A stretch of DNA of 64,000 nt from CADEDV01 sp964437415 (GCA_964437415.1 CAYTGN010000006.1:62001-126000), one strand, 5' to 3'; numbered from the stretch's first letter, positions 1 to 9,002 are shown. Notes: generated by a model from the letters alone, not told the origin. Translations and numbers: made by a program.

Positions 1-501
1 GGCTGTCACTTCATCTCCTTCCACACCATCCCCTCTTGTAGCGCCGCGGGTTAGAAAATCGTTTTCATAAACCAGGGAAATACTTCCGCCGTCAAATTTT
101 GGTTCCACACAATATTCAATCTCCCCGATCCCTGTGAGTTCTCTCGCCTTGCGGTCAAAATCAATCAGGTCTTCGTCATTATACGAGTTGTCTAATGACA
201 ACATCGGCACTAAGTGCTGGACGGTTGGAAAATCCTTAGTTAATCCTTTTGCTACCCGCTGGGTCGGGGAGTCTGCCACTACCAGTTCAGGGTGCTGCTG
301 TTCAATTTTTTCCAGGGCTTTATAGAGCTGGTCATATTCAAAATCTGATATCAGCGGGTCATTTAATATATAATAGCGATATTCATGAAAACGAAGCACA
401 TCCCTTACCCGGGCAATTTCCTTATTACCTGCTGCTGAAGTTTTTTTAAGCAACTCTGTTGTAAGCTTTTGCAGGTCTTTGGTTTGTTCCTTTGAGTACA
501 T
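1..501 (-). CDS. ligA: NAD-dependent DNA ligase, N-terminal part (cut by window edge)
   Basis: Seals nicks in DNA during replication and repair, using NAD+ as the AMP donor. Only the first 167 codons lie in the window; the usual protein is about 670 residues. After the start at 501 come the Ia-domain motif HEYRYYILND, then DSPTQRV, and the adenylation motif EPKFDGGS, whose Lys (about residue 135) is the AMP acceptor. The last visible residues, TRGDGVEGDEV, are the next conserved block of the adenylation domain. The frame is open to base 1 with no defect. It is divergent from the amylase gene. The identification is firm because motif order and spacing match the family. Confidence 0.95.
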   Translation of the reverse strand, partial: MYSKEQTKDLQKLTTELLKKTSAAGNKEIARVRDVLRFHEYRYYILNDPLISDFEYDQLYKALEKIEQQHPELVVADSPTQRVAKGLTKDFPTVQHLVPMLSLDNSYNDEDLIDFDRKARELTGIGEIEYCVEPKFDGGSISLVYENDFLTRGATRGDGVEGDEVTA

Positions 502-638
502 AAAATGATCTTGCGGGTAAAGTTAACAACTGCCGGATGAATCTATTTTGGATGATAAATTCAGTTAAAAAAATTAATGTGTATTAGGTACATATTTTTT
601 AATATCTTCGGTTCCTGTTTGACGCCGTATTGATTATT

Positions 639-3524
639 ATGAAACGATTGCTGTTCATACCTGTCTGTGTATTGCTGTTTGTTTTTGCTGCTTCGGCGCA
701 ATTGCTGTCATGGGCACCCGATTTTCCCAAAGACAATGATAACGTCACTATTACAATGGATGCAAGCAAGGGTAACCAGGCCCTGCTGAATTACTCCAAT
801 ACTAATGATGTTTATGTTCATGTGGGTGTCATTACCAGCGCCAGTTCATCTTCATCGGATTGGAAGTATGTAAAGTTTACCTGGGGCACTACTACCGCAG
901 CTGCCCAGGCCAGTTACCAGGGAAACAGCAAATGGCAATATACAATTACCGATATAAGGACCTTTTTTGCAGTTCCGGGCGCCGAAACAATTCTCAGAAT
1001 CGCCGTATTGTTTCGCAATGGCAACGGCAGCATTGTTCAACGAAATGCTAACGAAGAGGATATGTACATACCCGTGTATGACAACAACCTTGCGGTTCGC
1101 TTTAGTCTTCCTTTGCTTCAACCTTTGTACAATCCAGTTCCTGAACCTGTAAACAGATCAACCGGGGAGTCGCTTGCCGTAACAGCTATCAGCAATCAGT
1201 CCTCAGCCCTTAAATTATACCTGAACGGCGCAGAAATACAAACAGCCGCTGCAGCGACAAGCATATCTGCGAACACTGTGCTGACGGTTAGCGGGAATAA
1301 TGAGCTTGTAGCAGAAGCTAATAACGGCACAACCATTAAGAAAGATACACTTCGCTTTTTTGTAGCACCCGGAATCAACATTGCTCCGCTGCCCGATGGA
1401 GTGAGAGACGGTATCAACTATGAAACAGGCAATACATCTGTTGTGTTGGTTCTTTATGCACCGGGTAAGAACCGGGTATCATTGATTGGTGAGTTCCCAG
1501 GCGCTGCATGGACGGAGCAGGCCAGTTATGTGATGAATAAAACTCCGGATGGAAATTATTGGTGGCTGCGCATCACCGGGCTCACACCCGGTACAGAATA
1601 TGCTTTTCAGTATCTCGTGGATGGCACGCTGAAGATTGCCGAACCTTATGCAGAAAAAATATTAGATCCCTCTAATGATCAATACATCTCTGCGGCTACT
1701 TATCCCAATCTGAAGCCATACCCGGCAAGCACAACAGGCATGGTAAGCATTTTGCAAACCAACCCACCGGCCTATAACTGGGCTGTCAGCAACTTTACCC
1801 GGCCGGACAAACGAAATCTTGTTATTTATGAATTATTGCTGAGAGATTTTCTGGAGGCGCATGACTGGAAAACATTGAAAGACACCTTAAGTCATCTCAA
1901 AACAATGGGGGTGAATGCAATTGAGCTGATGCCATTTAATGAATTTGAAGGTAATATCAGTTGGGGGTATAATGGCTTTCAATATTTCGCAGCTGATAAG
2001 TATTACGGACCCCGGAACCGTTTAAAAGAATTTATTGACAGTTGCCATGTAAACGGGATTGCTGTGATCATGGATATTGTTCTGAATCATACTTACGGCC
2101 CATCTCCGCTGGCACGGCTATACTGGGATGCAGCCAATAACAGACCGGCGGCCAATAATCCCTGGTATAATCCTGTCCAGCCACATGCTTTTGGGTTTGG
2201 AGAAGATTTCAATCATTCCAGTGCCGCCACCACCTACTTCTTTAACCGGGTGTTGCAACATTGGCTCACAGAATATAAAATTGATGGTTTCCGGGTTGAT
2301 TTTTCAAAAGGACTTACACAGAAAGCTTCTGCGAACGACGGAGCCTTTTCGGCTTATGATGCAACCCGGATATCTATTCTTAACAACTATGCTGCAACCA
2401 TCAGGGCCATTTACCCGGATGCTTATATCATTCTTGAGCATTTTTGCGATGACGCTGAGGAAAAGGAATTATCGGATAATGGTTTCATGCTTTGGTCCAA
2501 TGTATGGACACAATACCAGGAAGCATCTATGGGATATTTGGGCAATTCAAACTTCAGCGGGGGCATTCATACCACCCGTGGCTGGACCAATCCGCACCTG
2601 GTTGGTTTTATGGAAAGCCATGATGAAGAAAGGATCATGTATAAGAATACAAAGTATGGCAATTCGTCCGGGGCTTACAATATCAAAGAGCCGGCTACAG
2701 CATTGAAAAGAGCCGAAATGAATGCAGTATTTCTGCTGACCATTCCCGGTCCAAAAATGATCTGGCAGTTTGGTGAGCTCGGATATGATTTTTCCCGTTG
2801 CCATCTTGCCACTAACGGGGAAGGAGGGGATTGCAATACCAAAACAGACCCAAAGCCCATTCGCTGGGATTATAAAGCGGAGACCCCAAGAAAGCGGCTC
2901 TATGATATTTATTCCAGCCTGAACAAACTTCGTTTTCATCACTGGTACAAGGATGTGTTTATTGCAAATAATATTTCACTTACCAACAGTCTTAACGGGG
3001 CGGTGAAATGGATCATCCTCCGCAGCGCCACCGATTCATCCATGATCTGCGTAGTTGGAAATTTTGATATAAATGCCCAGAATGCAACATTTACATTTCC
3101 GGCAGCCGGCACCTGGTATGATTATTTGCGTGGAGGAACGATCACTGCAACAGGCGGGGCGCAAATGCTGAACCTTGAACCCGGCCAGTTTCATGTGTTT
3201 GTAAACCGCAACCTGACGAACGCTGTGATAACCCCGGTTGACAACATCAATCCAATACTCAATGAATTTAAAGTGGCAGTTTACCCTAACCCGATTCAGC
3301 ACGGATCCATATTGGAACTGGATGTACCGGCTACCGGCAAAGTGCAGGCCGATCTGTTCAGCAGTAACGGGCAGTGGTTTAGCAATATTTTTTCCGGAGA
3401 CATGCTGCGGGGAAAAAGGCAACTGCTTCTTGGAGATAAAATCAATAATTTGGCGGCTGGAGTTTATGTTATACAGGTAAGGTATGCAGGAAGAACTGTG
3501 CCTGTAAAAGTTATAGTTCAATAA
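639..3524 (+). CDS. Secreted GH13 alpha-amylase-family enzyme with T9SS sorting domain
   Basis: Probably hydrolyses or rearranges alpha-glucans outside the cell or on its surface. I choose ATG 639 (961 aa) over an in-frame TTG at 630, because it opens directly into a signal peptide ending ASAQ. Residues about 25-170 form a beta-rich module, and about 255-340 a CBM48-like early-set module. The GH13 barrel follows, with region I DIVLNHT, region II GFRVDFSKG (nucleophile Asp about 554), region III ILEHF (acid/base Glu about 600) and region IV ESHDEER (Asp about 662). The last ~85 residues, starting near VAVYPNP, are a type A T9SS sorting domain. Substrate specificity within GH13 cannot be read from the sequence. 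Confidence 0.93.
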   Translation: MKRLLFIPVCVLLFVFAASAQLLSWAPDFPKDNDNVTITMDASKGNQALLNYSNTNDVYVHVGVITSASSSSSDWKYVKFTWGTTTAAAQASYQGNSKWQYTITDIRTFFAVPGAETILRIAVLFRNGNGSIVQRNANEEDMYIPVYDNNLAVRFSLPLLQPLYNPVPEPVNRSTGESLAVTAISNQSSALKLYLNGAEIQTAAAATSISANTVLTVSGNNELVAEANNGTTIKKDTLRFFVAPGINIAPLPDGVRDGINYETGNTSVVLVLYAPGKNRVSLIGEFPGAAWTEQASYVMNKTPDGNYWWLRITGLTPGTEYAFQYLVDGTLKIAEPYAEKILDPSNDQYISAATYPNLKPYPASTTGMVSILQTNPPAYNWAVSNFTRPDKRNLVIYELLLRDFLEAHDWKTLKDTLSHLKTMGVNAIELMPFNEFEGNISWGYNGFQYFAADKYYGPRNRLKEFIDSCHVNGIAVIMDIVLNHTYGPSPLARLYWDAANNRPAANNPWYNPVQPHAFGFGEDFNHSSAATTYFFNRVLQHWLTEYKIDGFRVDFSKGLTQKASANDGAFSAYDATRISILNNYAATIRAIYPDAYIILEHFCDDAEEKELSDNGFMLWSNVWTQYQEASMGYLGNSNFSGGIHTTRGWTNPHLVGFMESHDEERIMYKNTKYGNSSGAYNIKEPATALKRAEMNAVFLLTIPGPKMIWQFGELGYDFSRCHLATNGEGGDCNTKTDPKPIRWDYKAETPRKRLYDIYSSLNKLRFHHWYKDVFIANNISLTNSLNGAVKWIILRSATDSSMICVVGNFDINAQNATFTFPAAGTWYDYLRGGTITATGGAQMLNLEPGQFHVFVNRNLTNAVITPVDNINPILNEFKVAVYPNPIQHGSILELDVPATGKVQADLFSSNGQWFSNIFSGDMLRGKRQLLLGDKINNLAAGVYVIQVRYAGRTVPVKVIVQ

Positions 3525-3553
3525 GTTTTTATTATAGTTTTCTTTTATCGTCT

Positions 3554-4261
3554 ATGGGAAAAACAATAAGCCTGAAAACAGCAGAACTGGAGAAGATCAG
3601 TCACCTTGACTATTTCAACATAGCCCTATCGGTGGATTGTGTGATACTGGGGTATGAAAACAAGGAACTGAAAGTGCTGCTCATCAAATCTGACCTGGAA
3701 GAATTTTCAGGTATGTATTCGTTGCTGGGAGATCTTGTTCGCCCGGATGAGGATCTTGACAGTGCGCCTTACCGTGTGTTGAAAGAGAGAACCGGCCTGG
3801 ATGATGTTTACTTAGAGCAGGTGCATACATTTGGCAGCATTGGTCGCCACCCATCCGGCAGAGTGGTTACCACGGCTTACTATTCACTGATAGATATTAC
3901 ACACCACCAGTTGCGTGTTGACAGGGATGAGTTGCACTGGCATCCTGTCCAGACAATAAAAAAACTTGCTTTCGATCACAAGCTTATCCTCTCTACCTGC
4001 CTGGATCAATTGCGCAACAAGATCATGGAAACGCCGGTTGCATTTAACTTATTGCAGGATAAGTTTTCCCTGCGGGAATTGCAGGAAGTGTATGAGGCCA
4101 TATTGGATTCAAAACTTGATCGTAGAAACTTCCGGAAAAAAGTTGCCGCAAAAGGATGGTTGCAGGATCTAGATGAAATGGAATCAAATCTTTCTCATCG
4201 CCCCGGAAAACTGTATGCGCTGAAGAAAAAATTCAAAGCCAAAAATGCCGAAATACAATAG
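3554..4261 (+). CDS. Nudix-fold transcriptional regulator with C-terminal winged helix (NrtR/AraR-like)
   Basis: 235 aa. The N-terminal ~145 residues have a Nudix fold (DCVILGYENKELKVLLI, then the Nudix box area), and the C-terminal ~80 residues match the winged-helix DNA-binding part of NrtR-like regulators (FSLRELQEVYEAIL, RNFRKKV). The box reads RVLKERTGL after a Gly and a Glu, so the catalytic REUxEExGU pattern has lost its metal-binding glutamates. I infer a ligand sensor without hydrolase activity. In Bacteroidetes, relatives regulate sugar genes (AraR), others NAD genes (NrtR). It lies 29 bp after the amylase gene on the same strand and may regulate it; the ligand is unknown. Confidence 0.85.
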   Translation: MGKTISLKTAELEKISHLDYFNIALSVDCVILGYENKELKVLLIKSDLEEFSGMYSLLGDLVRPDEDLDSAPYRVLKERTGLDDVYLEQVHTFGSIGRHPSGRVVTTAYYSLIDITHHQLRVDRDELHWHPVQTIKKLAFDHKLILSTCLDQLRNKIMETPVAFNLLQDKFSLRELQEVYEAILDSKLDRRNFRKKVAAKGWLQDLDEMESNLSHRPGKLYALKKKFKAKNAEIQ

Positions 4262-4279
4262 CGGGAAAACCTTCCAAAA

Positions 4280-4300
4280 GACAACCAGTTGTCAATATTT
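4280..4300. terminator. Weak hairpin between convergent genes
   Basis: GACAAC (4280-4285) and GTTGTC (4288-4293) form a short perfect inverted repeat, followed on the plus strand by a T-rich stretch. It overlaps the ferritin stop codon (4292-4294). It may end transcription of the Nudix regulator gene. The stem is short and the loop only 2 nt, so confidence is low. Confidence 0.3.
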
Positions 4301-4804
4301 TTTCCCTTCCGGCCCCCTGTAATTCATAATATCCCTGTCAAATAAATAAAGCCCGCCTTTGTCATCGCCAACAAGTTCTAACTTGTCATTCAGTGTCCGG
4401 GCCACTCTTTCCTCCTCCATTTGCTCATTCACATACCATTGAAGAAAATTATGGGTGGCATAATCTTTCTCACTAAGCGAAAGATGAACCAGTTCGTTGA
4501 TGCTGTTACTTACCTTCAATTCATGTTTCAGAAATTCTTCAAATACATTTTTAATGGATTTGAAAGTGACGATTGGCTGTGCAAGGGCAGGTACCATCGC
4601 AAAACCGCCCCTTTCATTGATAAAGCGGAGAAGTTTCAGCATATGCACTCTTTCTTCATCGGATTGTTTAAAGAAAAATTCTGTCACACCCTCCAGCCCC
4701 GGCTGGATTTCTGCCCATGATGCCATAGCGAGATAGGCCTGTGATGATTCGGCTTCCATTTGTACCTGGCTGTTCAATGCTTCCTGAATAGATTTGCTTA
4801 ACAT
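4292..4804 (-). CDS. ftnA: Non-heme ferritin
   Basis: Iron storage protein (24-subunit cage) that oxidises Fe2+ and stores it as ferric mineral in the cytoplasm. It is 170 aa, the usual length of bacterial FtnA. Ferroxidase-site residues are visible: Glu in MEAESSQAYLAM near residue 17, and the E-E-x-x-H pattern in SDEERVHMLKLL near residues 49-53. The later helix has QMEEERVARTL. The start ATG at 4804 is preceded by an A/T-rich leader. It is divergent from the nitroreductase and convergent with the Nudix regulator. A heme cluster, a FecA-like receptor and an Isc cluster in the same window fit an iron theme, but no shared operator was found. Confidence 0.95.
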   Translation of the reverse strand: MLSKSIQEALNSQVQMEAESSQAYLAMASWAEIQPGLEGVTEFFFKQSDEERVHMLKLLRFINERGGFAMVPALAQPIVTFKSIKNVFEEFLKHELKVSNSINELVHLSLSEKDYATHNFLQWYVNEQMEEERVARTLNDKLELVGDDKGGLYLFDRDIMNYRGPEGKKY

Positions 4805-4860
4805 TTTCAGTATTTTTTATCAAGTTACTAAATCGCCGCTTGTTTTAAATACCCAGCTGC

Positions 4861-4868
4861 TATTTTTG
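4861..4868 (+). promoter_or_regulatory. Bacteroidota -7 box upstream of the nitroreductase
   Basis: TATTTTTG fits TAnnTTTG and lies 18 bp before the ATG at 4887. A TTG at 4840-4842, 18 bp further upstream, is a possible -33 element. Confidence 0.5.
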
Positions 4869-4886
4869 TAAAAATCAGCAAGGTTT

Positions 4887-5468
4887 ATGAATCCTGAACT
4901 GTTTAATGAACTGGCCCGTAATCGCCGTTCCACCTTTCCCGATCAGTTGGATGCAGGAAAAAAAGTGGATGATGCTATAATTAAAGAAATTCTCACCAAT
5001 GCCACCTGGGCGCCCAATCATGGAAGGATGGAGCCCTGGCAGTTTACCGTTTTTACAGGAGAGGGATTAAAAAGGCTGGCCGAATTTCAAAGCGAAATGT
5101 ATAAGGAGGGAGCCGGTGAAAGCTTTAAAGAGGTCACCTATAATAAATTGCAGCAAAACCCACTCAAGGCTTCACATATCATTGCCCTGGGAATGAAAAG
5201 AACGATCCTGAAAAATATTCCTGAAGTAGAAGATATTGCGGCGGTGGCCTGTGCCGTGCAGAATATTTATCTCTCTGTCACTGCTTATGGTTTGGGAGGT
5301 TATTGGACCACCGGTGGCGTTACCTATAATAATAAAGCCAAATCTTTTTTTGGTTTGGGAGAGGAAGATCGGTTGATGGGGTTCTTCTATATCGGTCATG
5401 TAGCCATCCCGTCAGCGGGAGCCACCCGTTTGCCACTCGATGAAAAAGCCACCTGGATAAATGAATAA
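4887..5468 (+). CDS. Nitroreductase family protein
   Basis: 193 aa FMN-dependent NAD(P)H oxidoreductase of the nitroreductase superfamily, of the short YdjA/TdsD-like type. Visible family marks are the N-terminal arginine-rich FMN phosphate site (LARNRRSTFPDQ), the ATWAPNHGRMEPWQFTVF segment that forms the flavin and substrate pocket, and GLGGYWTTGG followed by LMGFFYIGH near the C-terminus. The substrate cannot be told. The downstream SET-domain gene starts 2 bp after its stop, so the two are surely co-transcribed. Confidence 0.9.
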   Translation: MNPELFNELARNRRSTFPDQLDAGKKVDDAIIKEILTNATWAPNHGRMEPWQFTVFTGEGLKRLAEFQSEMYKEGAGESFKEVTYNKLQQNPLKASHIIALGMKRTILKNIPEVEDIAAVACAVQNIYLSVTAYGLGGYWTTGGVTYNNKAKSFFGLGEEDRLMGFFYIGHVAIPSAGATRLPLDEKATWINE

Positions 5469-5470
5469 GT

Positions 5471-5902
5471 ATGTCTAAGCCAATCGTTACACCGCCGTAT
5501 CATATCCACTACCCGGTGAAAGTGAAGAAAAGCCGCATTGCCGGCAAAGGCGCTTATGCACTGCAAAACATTCCGGCAAGAAAAAAGATCGGTGACCTTG
5601 GTGGAATTATTATCACCATGAAAGAAGCGATGCGGCTGATAAAAGACCTGAAAGTGATCAATATGGTGGAATTGGAGGATGACATGGCCTTGAATGCCTC
5701 TGCCAATCCCAATGATATGCGGTTCATCAACCACTCCTGCGATCCCAACACATTTATGAGAGTGATGAAGAACCGGGTGGAATTTTATGCATTAAAAAGC
5801 ATCAAAAAAGGAGAGGAGCTGAGTTGTGATTATGGCGAAACACACCATGAAGGAACATTACCCTGCAGGTGTGGTGCAAAAAACTGCAGGGGTTTTATCT
5901 GA
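5471..5902 (+). CDS. SET-domain protein (putative lysine methyltransferase) with post-SET motif
   Basis: 143 aa, nearly nothing but a SET domain. It opens with KSRIAGKGAYAL, the usual SET start that begins the SAM pocket. It then has FINHSCDPN (the pseudoknot that binds SAM), KKGEELSCDYGE (with the catalytic Tyr region) and a C-terminal post-SET cluster CRCGAKNCRGF, which with the NHSC cysteine could bind zinc. The methyl acceptor is unknown. Bacterial SET proteins of this size occur in Bacteroidetes and Chlamydia and may modify ribosomal or DNA-binding proteins. It is translationally close (2 bp) to the nitroreductase. The lysine-rich DksA-like protein encoded at 24.8 kb is a conceivable but untested target. 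Confidence 0.88.
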   Translation: MSKPIVTPPYHIHYPVKVKKSRIAGKGAYALQNIPARKKIGDLGGIIITMKEAMRLIKDLKVINMVELEDDMALNASANPNDMRFINHSCDPNTFMRVMKNRVEFYALKSIKKGEELSCDYGETHHEGTLPCRCGAKNCRGFI

Positions 5903-5971
5903 TATGAGAAAGATCATCTGCCAGTAGAAAAATAATTTATTCATTTGCTTTCACCCTGGTCCGGGATTCTA

Positions 5972-7024
5972 ATGAAGAAGTTTATTGTAATTATAATTTT
6001 ATCATCAGCGACTGCTGTTTTTGTTTCTTTCTCCAGAGAATGCCTGCGCAGTATCTATTCACAGAGACCTGTCAACTGGCCCAAACCTTTGGTGGAAGAT
6101 GGAGTGAACTGGACAGAACTAGGCCCGTTGCCGAAAAGTCCGCTGCATGATATACAGGATTCTCTGAGGCATGTTATTGAATTGGGCAAGACATTATTCT
6201 TTGATACGAGATTAAGCGCCTCCAATAAAATTTCCTGTGCCACCTGCCACCAGCCTGAGTTGAACTGGACGGACGGTAAAGAGAAATCTGTCGGGCATGA
6301 AGGCACCGTTACCAAAAGAAATTCGCCGACCATACAGAATACATGGTTCTATCACCGCCTGTTTTGGGATGGCCGTGCAAAAGATCTGCAGGACCAGGCT
6401 TTTGCTCCCATTGTGAGTGAATCAGAAATGGGAAGCGATATGCCAGATGTGATGCGAAAGCTGCGACGCATCAATGGCTATAAAGAACTTTTTAAAAAAG
6501 CATATGGCGATGAGAATATCAACCCCGACCGGATGACGGAGGCCATCGCTGTGTTTGAAAAAACCATTGTCAGCGGCAAGAGCCGGTTTGATGAATTCAT
6601 GGAAGGCAATAAAAAAGCACTTTCAAAAAATGAATTGCGTGGATTACATCTTTTTCGTACCAAAGCAAAGTGTATGAATTGTCATCATGGCCCTTTGTTT
6701 ACGGATAACCTGTTTCACAATGCCGGTTTTTCGGGTGATGATAAAGGGTTGTATATGGTGACTCACAAGGATGAAGACATGGGCAAGTTTAAAACCCCAT
6801 CATTGCGGGATGTGATGCGGACAGTTCCCTGGATGCATAATGGTTCGGTTAAAGACATGACTGTATTAATTGAGCATTTCAACCGGGCCGACGGACCGGG
6901 TGCTGACAAAAATCTCATCAAACCGCTGAACCTGACGGTAAAAGAGAAGAAAGACCTGTTGGCTTTTTTGAATGCTATTTCTGCGGCTCCGGCGGAGTTT
7001 AAAAAACCCGTGATGCCGGAATAG
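5972..7024 (+). CDS. Di-heme cytochrome-c peroxidase (CcpA/MauG family)
   Basis: Periplasmic peroxidase family enzyme that reduces H2O2 with electrons from cytochromes. I choose ATG 5972 (350 aa) because it opens into an N-terminal membrane anchor or signal sequence (MKKFIVIIILSS); an in-frame ATG at 5945 would add nine residues before it. Two heme c motifs are present, CATCH at about residues 89-93 and CMNCH at about 234-238. Conserved peroxidase blocks follow each, for example RNSPTIQNTWFYHRLFWDGR and KTPSLRDVMRTVPWMHNGS. Spacing and length match bacterial cytochrome-c peroxidases. It could instead be a MauG-like modifying enzyme, but no partner gene is nearby. Confidence 0.92.
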   Translation: MKKFIVIIILSSATAVFVSFSRECLRSIYSQRPVNWPKPLVEDGVNWTELGPLPKSPLHDIQDSLRHVIELGKTLFFDTRLSASNKISCATCHQPELNWTDGKEKSVGHEGTVTKRNSPTIQNTWFYHRLFWDGRAKDLQDQAFAPIVSESEMGSDMPDVMRKLRRINGYKELFKKAYGDENINPDRMTEAIAVFEKTIVSGKSRFDEFMEGNKKALSKNELRGLHLFRTKAKCMNCHHGPLFTDNLFHNAGFSGDDKGLYMVTHKDEDMGKFKTPSLRDVMRTVPWMHNGSVKDMTVLIEHFNRADGPGADKNLIKPLNLTVKEKKDLLAFLNAISAAPAEFKKPVMPE

Positions 7025-7053
7025 CTAATAAGCAACTATTTCGGGGGAAAAAC

Positions 7054-7061
7054 TATCTTTG
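7054..7061 (+). promoter_or_regulatory. -7 box of the DUF4920 gene
   Basis: TATCTTTG fits TAnnTTTG, 35 bp before the ATG at 7097. No clear -33 TTTG is seen. Confidence 0.45.
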
Positions 7062-7096
7062 TAATCCGATTTATAAATCAATATAAAAATAGCAAT

Positions 7097-7582
7097 ATGA
7101 AAAAAGTATTTCTGAGTTTACTGGTTGCAGGATTTGGCTTTTTGGCTAATGCCCAGCCTCCTGAAGGCAATGCCAAAGCTGGTGAATGGTATGGCGAAAA
7201 GATCACAAAGGAAGGCGCTGTTGCCCTGACCGATGTGGCTAAAAAACTGGCGGATGCCAATGCTGCTGAAAAAGCTGTGGACACTAAGGTAAAAGCAAAA
7301 ATCCTTGAAGTGTGCCCCAAAAAAGGTTGCTGGCTGAAACTGGAACTGGAGAATGGTGAAACAGCAACCGTAAAGATGAAAGATTATGGTTTCTTTTTGC
7401 CTTTGGCTGCTGCCGGTAAAACAGTGATCATTGATGGCGAAGTGAAAATGAAAACCGTTTCTGTGGAAGAACTTCGTCACTATGCAGAAGATGCCAAAAA
7501 ATCAAAAGAAGAGATTGAAGCAATTACCAAACCACAAAAAGAAGTGAGGGTGACTGCCAAAGGTATTTTGGTAGTGGAATAA
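7097..7582 (+). CDS. DUF4920 domain protein, exported
   Basis: 161 aa with a clear signal peptide ending ANAQ. The body resembles the Bacteroidota family DUF4920: an OB-like segment with KILEVCPKKGCWLKLEL and a C-terminal KEVRVTAKGILVVE. The two cysteines in VCPKKGCW are conserved in this family as I remember it and could bind a metal or form a disulfide. The function is unknown. It stands alone, with its own promoter box and a strong downstream hairpin. I am confident that the gene is real and fairly confident of the family. Confidence 0.82.
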   Translation: MKKVFLSLLVAGFGFLANAQPPEGNAKAGEWYGEKITKEGAVALTDVAKKLADANAAEKAVDTKVKAKILEVCPKKGCWLKLELENGETATVKMKDYGFFLPLAAAGKTVIIDGEVKMKTVSVEELRHYAEDAKKSKEEIEAITKPQKEVRVTAKGILVVE

Positions 7583-7602
7583 GTGATAATTGATTAATTG
7601 TA

Positions 7603-7637
7603 AACAGTGGCTGTTCGATTTGCGGACAGCCACTGTT
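7603..7637. terminator. Strong bidirectional terminator hairpin
   Basis: Perfect 12-bp arms, AACAGTGGCTGT (7603-7614) and its complement (7626-7637), lie between the convergent DUF4920 gene and hemL. The plus strand is followed by GTTT and the minus strand by TTACAATTAATC, so it can serve both genes. Confidence 0.75.
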
Positions 7638-7673
7638 GTTTCAGGTATTTGTTGGCAGAAAACTTTTGTCTGA

Positions 7674-8954
7674 TCAGGAAAGTGCCTTTTTTGTCGCCTC
7701 AATCGTTCTGTCCAGATCATCATAGCTCAATGCATTGCTCAAAAACCAGCTTTCAAATGCTGATGGCGGCAGGTAAACACCCAGTTGCAGCATCGCATGA
7801 AAATATTTCCTGAAAAACTCATTATTGGCCGAAGACGCACTGGCAAAATCGATAACAGGATGATCGCTGAAGTGAACGCTTATCATCGAACCAAGCTGGT
7901 TGATAACATAGGGTTGCCCCCAAGCCTTCAATACTTCATCCAGGCCATTTTTCAGGTAGATGGTTTTTTCTTCAAGCTCTTTATAAATGGAGGGGTTATT
8001 CTTTAGTTCATTCAACAAAGTATAACCGGCGATCATGGCAATGGGGTTGCCACTTAATGTTCCGGCCTGGTACACATTACCCAGCGGGGCAATGTGCTGC
8101 ATGATTTCTTTTTTGCCGCCAAAAGCGCCGACAGGCATGCCACCTCCGATCACTTTTCCATAGGTAACCAAATCTGCTTTGATGCCCAATCTTTCCTGTG
8201 CGCCGCCCGGCGCCAGGCGAAAACCGGTCATCACTTCATCAAAGATGAAAACGATTTCTTCATTATCGCATAGTGCTCTTAGTCCTTCCAAAAAACTAGG
8301 TTGTGGTAAAATGCATCCCATGTTGCCTGCAACAGGTTCAACAATAATAGCTGCAATTTCTCCCTTGTGTTCGGCGATTAATTTTATGACTGCATCAAGA
8401 TCATTATAAGCTGCGGTTAATGTATCATTTGCCACACCGGCAGTTACACCAGGCACCGTTTGAATGTTGAAAGTAGCCACACCGCTTCCTGCTTTCACTA
8501 AAAATGAATCAGCATGACCATGATAATGTCCTTCAAATTTGATGATCTTATTTCTGCCGGTAAAACCTCTTGCCAGGCGAATAGCACTCATGCAGGCTTC
8601 CGTACCGCTACTTACCATTCGTATTAAATCTACATTCGGCACCATGCTGATGATAAGCTCAGCCATTTCAATTTCCAATTGTGTTGGTGCGCCGAAGGAA
8701 GTTGAATCAACTGCTTTTTCACGGATTGCTTTTACTACCGGTTCGTAGGCATGACCGAGGATCATCGGCCCCCATGAAGCGATATAATCTATGTATTGAT
8801 TACCGTCCGCATCATATAAGTAAGCCCCTTTTGCTTTTTCTATAAACAAAGGTGTGCCGCCAACGCTTTTAAATGCTCTTACAGGAGAATTCACTCCACC
8901 CGGGATGGATTGTTGTGCTCTTGCAAACAGTTCTGCACTTTTGCTAATATTCAT
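7674..8954 (-). CDS. hemL: Glutamate-1-semialdehyde 2,1-aminomutase
   Basis: PLP enzyme that converts glutamate-1-semialdehyde to 5-aminolevulinate, the second step of the C5 heme route. 426 aa, standard length. Marks: PGGVNSPVRAF near the N-terminus, the substrate-gating SGTEACMSAIRLARGFTGR, IIVEPVAGNMG, FDEVMTGFR, and the PLP lysine in TYGKVIGGGMPVGAFGG. It is the last gene of the minus-strand hem cluster, 48 bp after hemB. That spacer is a 7-bp-period array. No sign of decay. Confidence 0.97.
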   Translation of the reverse strand: MNISKSAELFARAQQSIPGGVNSPVRAFKSVGGTPLFIEKAKGAYLYDADGNQYIDYIASWGPMILGHAYEPVVKAIREKAVDSTSFGAPTQLEIEMAELIISMVPNVDLIRMVSSGTEACMSAIRLARGFTGRNKIIKFEGHYHGHADSFLVKAGSGVATFNIQTVPGVTAGVANDTLTAAYNDLDAVIKLIAEHKGEIAAIIVEPVAGNMGCILPQPSFLEGLRALCDNEEIVFIFDEVMTGFRLAPGGAQERLGIKADLVTYGKVIGGGMPVGAFGGKKEIMQHIAPLGNVYQAGTLSGNPIAMIAGYTLLNELKNNPSIYKELEEKTIYLKNGLDEVLKAWGQPYVINQLGSMISVHFSDHPVIDFASASSANNEFFRKYFHAMLQLGVYLPPSAFESWFLSNALSYDDLDRTIEATKKALS

Positions 8955-8956
8955 AA

Positions 8957-9002
8957 ATATTCAATAATCAATATTCAATTTACAAATTGAAAAATCTTCA
9001 AA
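8957..9002. repeat. 7-bp-period array between hemB and hemL
   Basis: Units such as ATTCAAT and AATCAAT follow each other at a 7-bp step from 8959. They run into a short inverted repeat, CAATT (8976-8980) and AATTG (8985-8989). The array fills the whole spacer between the two genes. Confidence 0.6.

Noticed and set aside
2128..2706. 192-aa plus-strand frame inside the amylase gene
   Set aside because: Alternative frame of the GH13 catalytic core, without homology signs.
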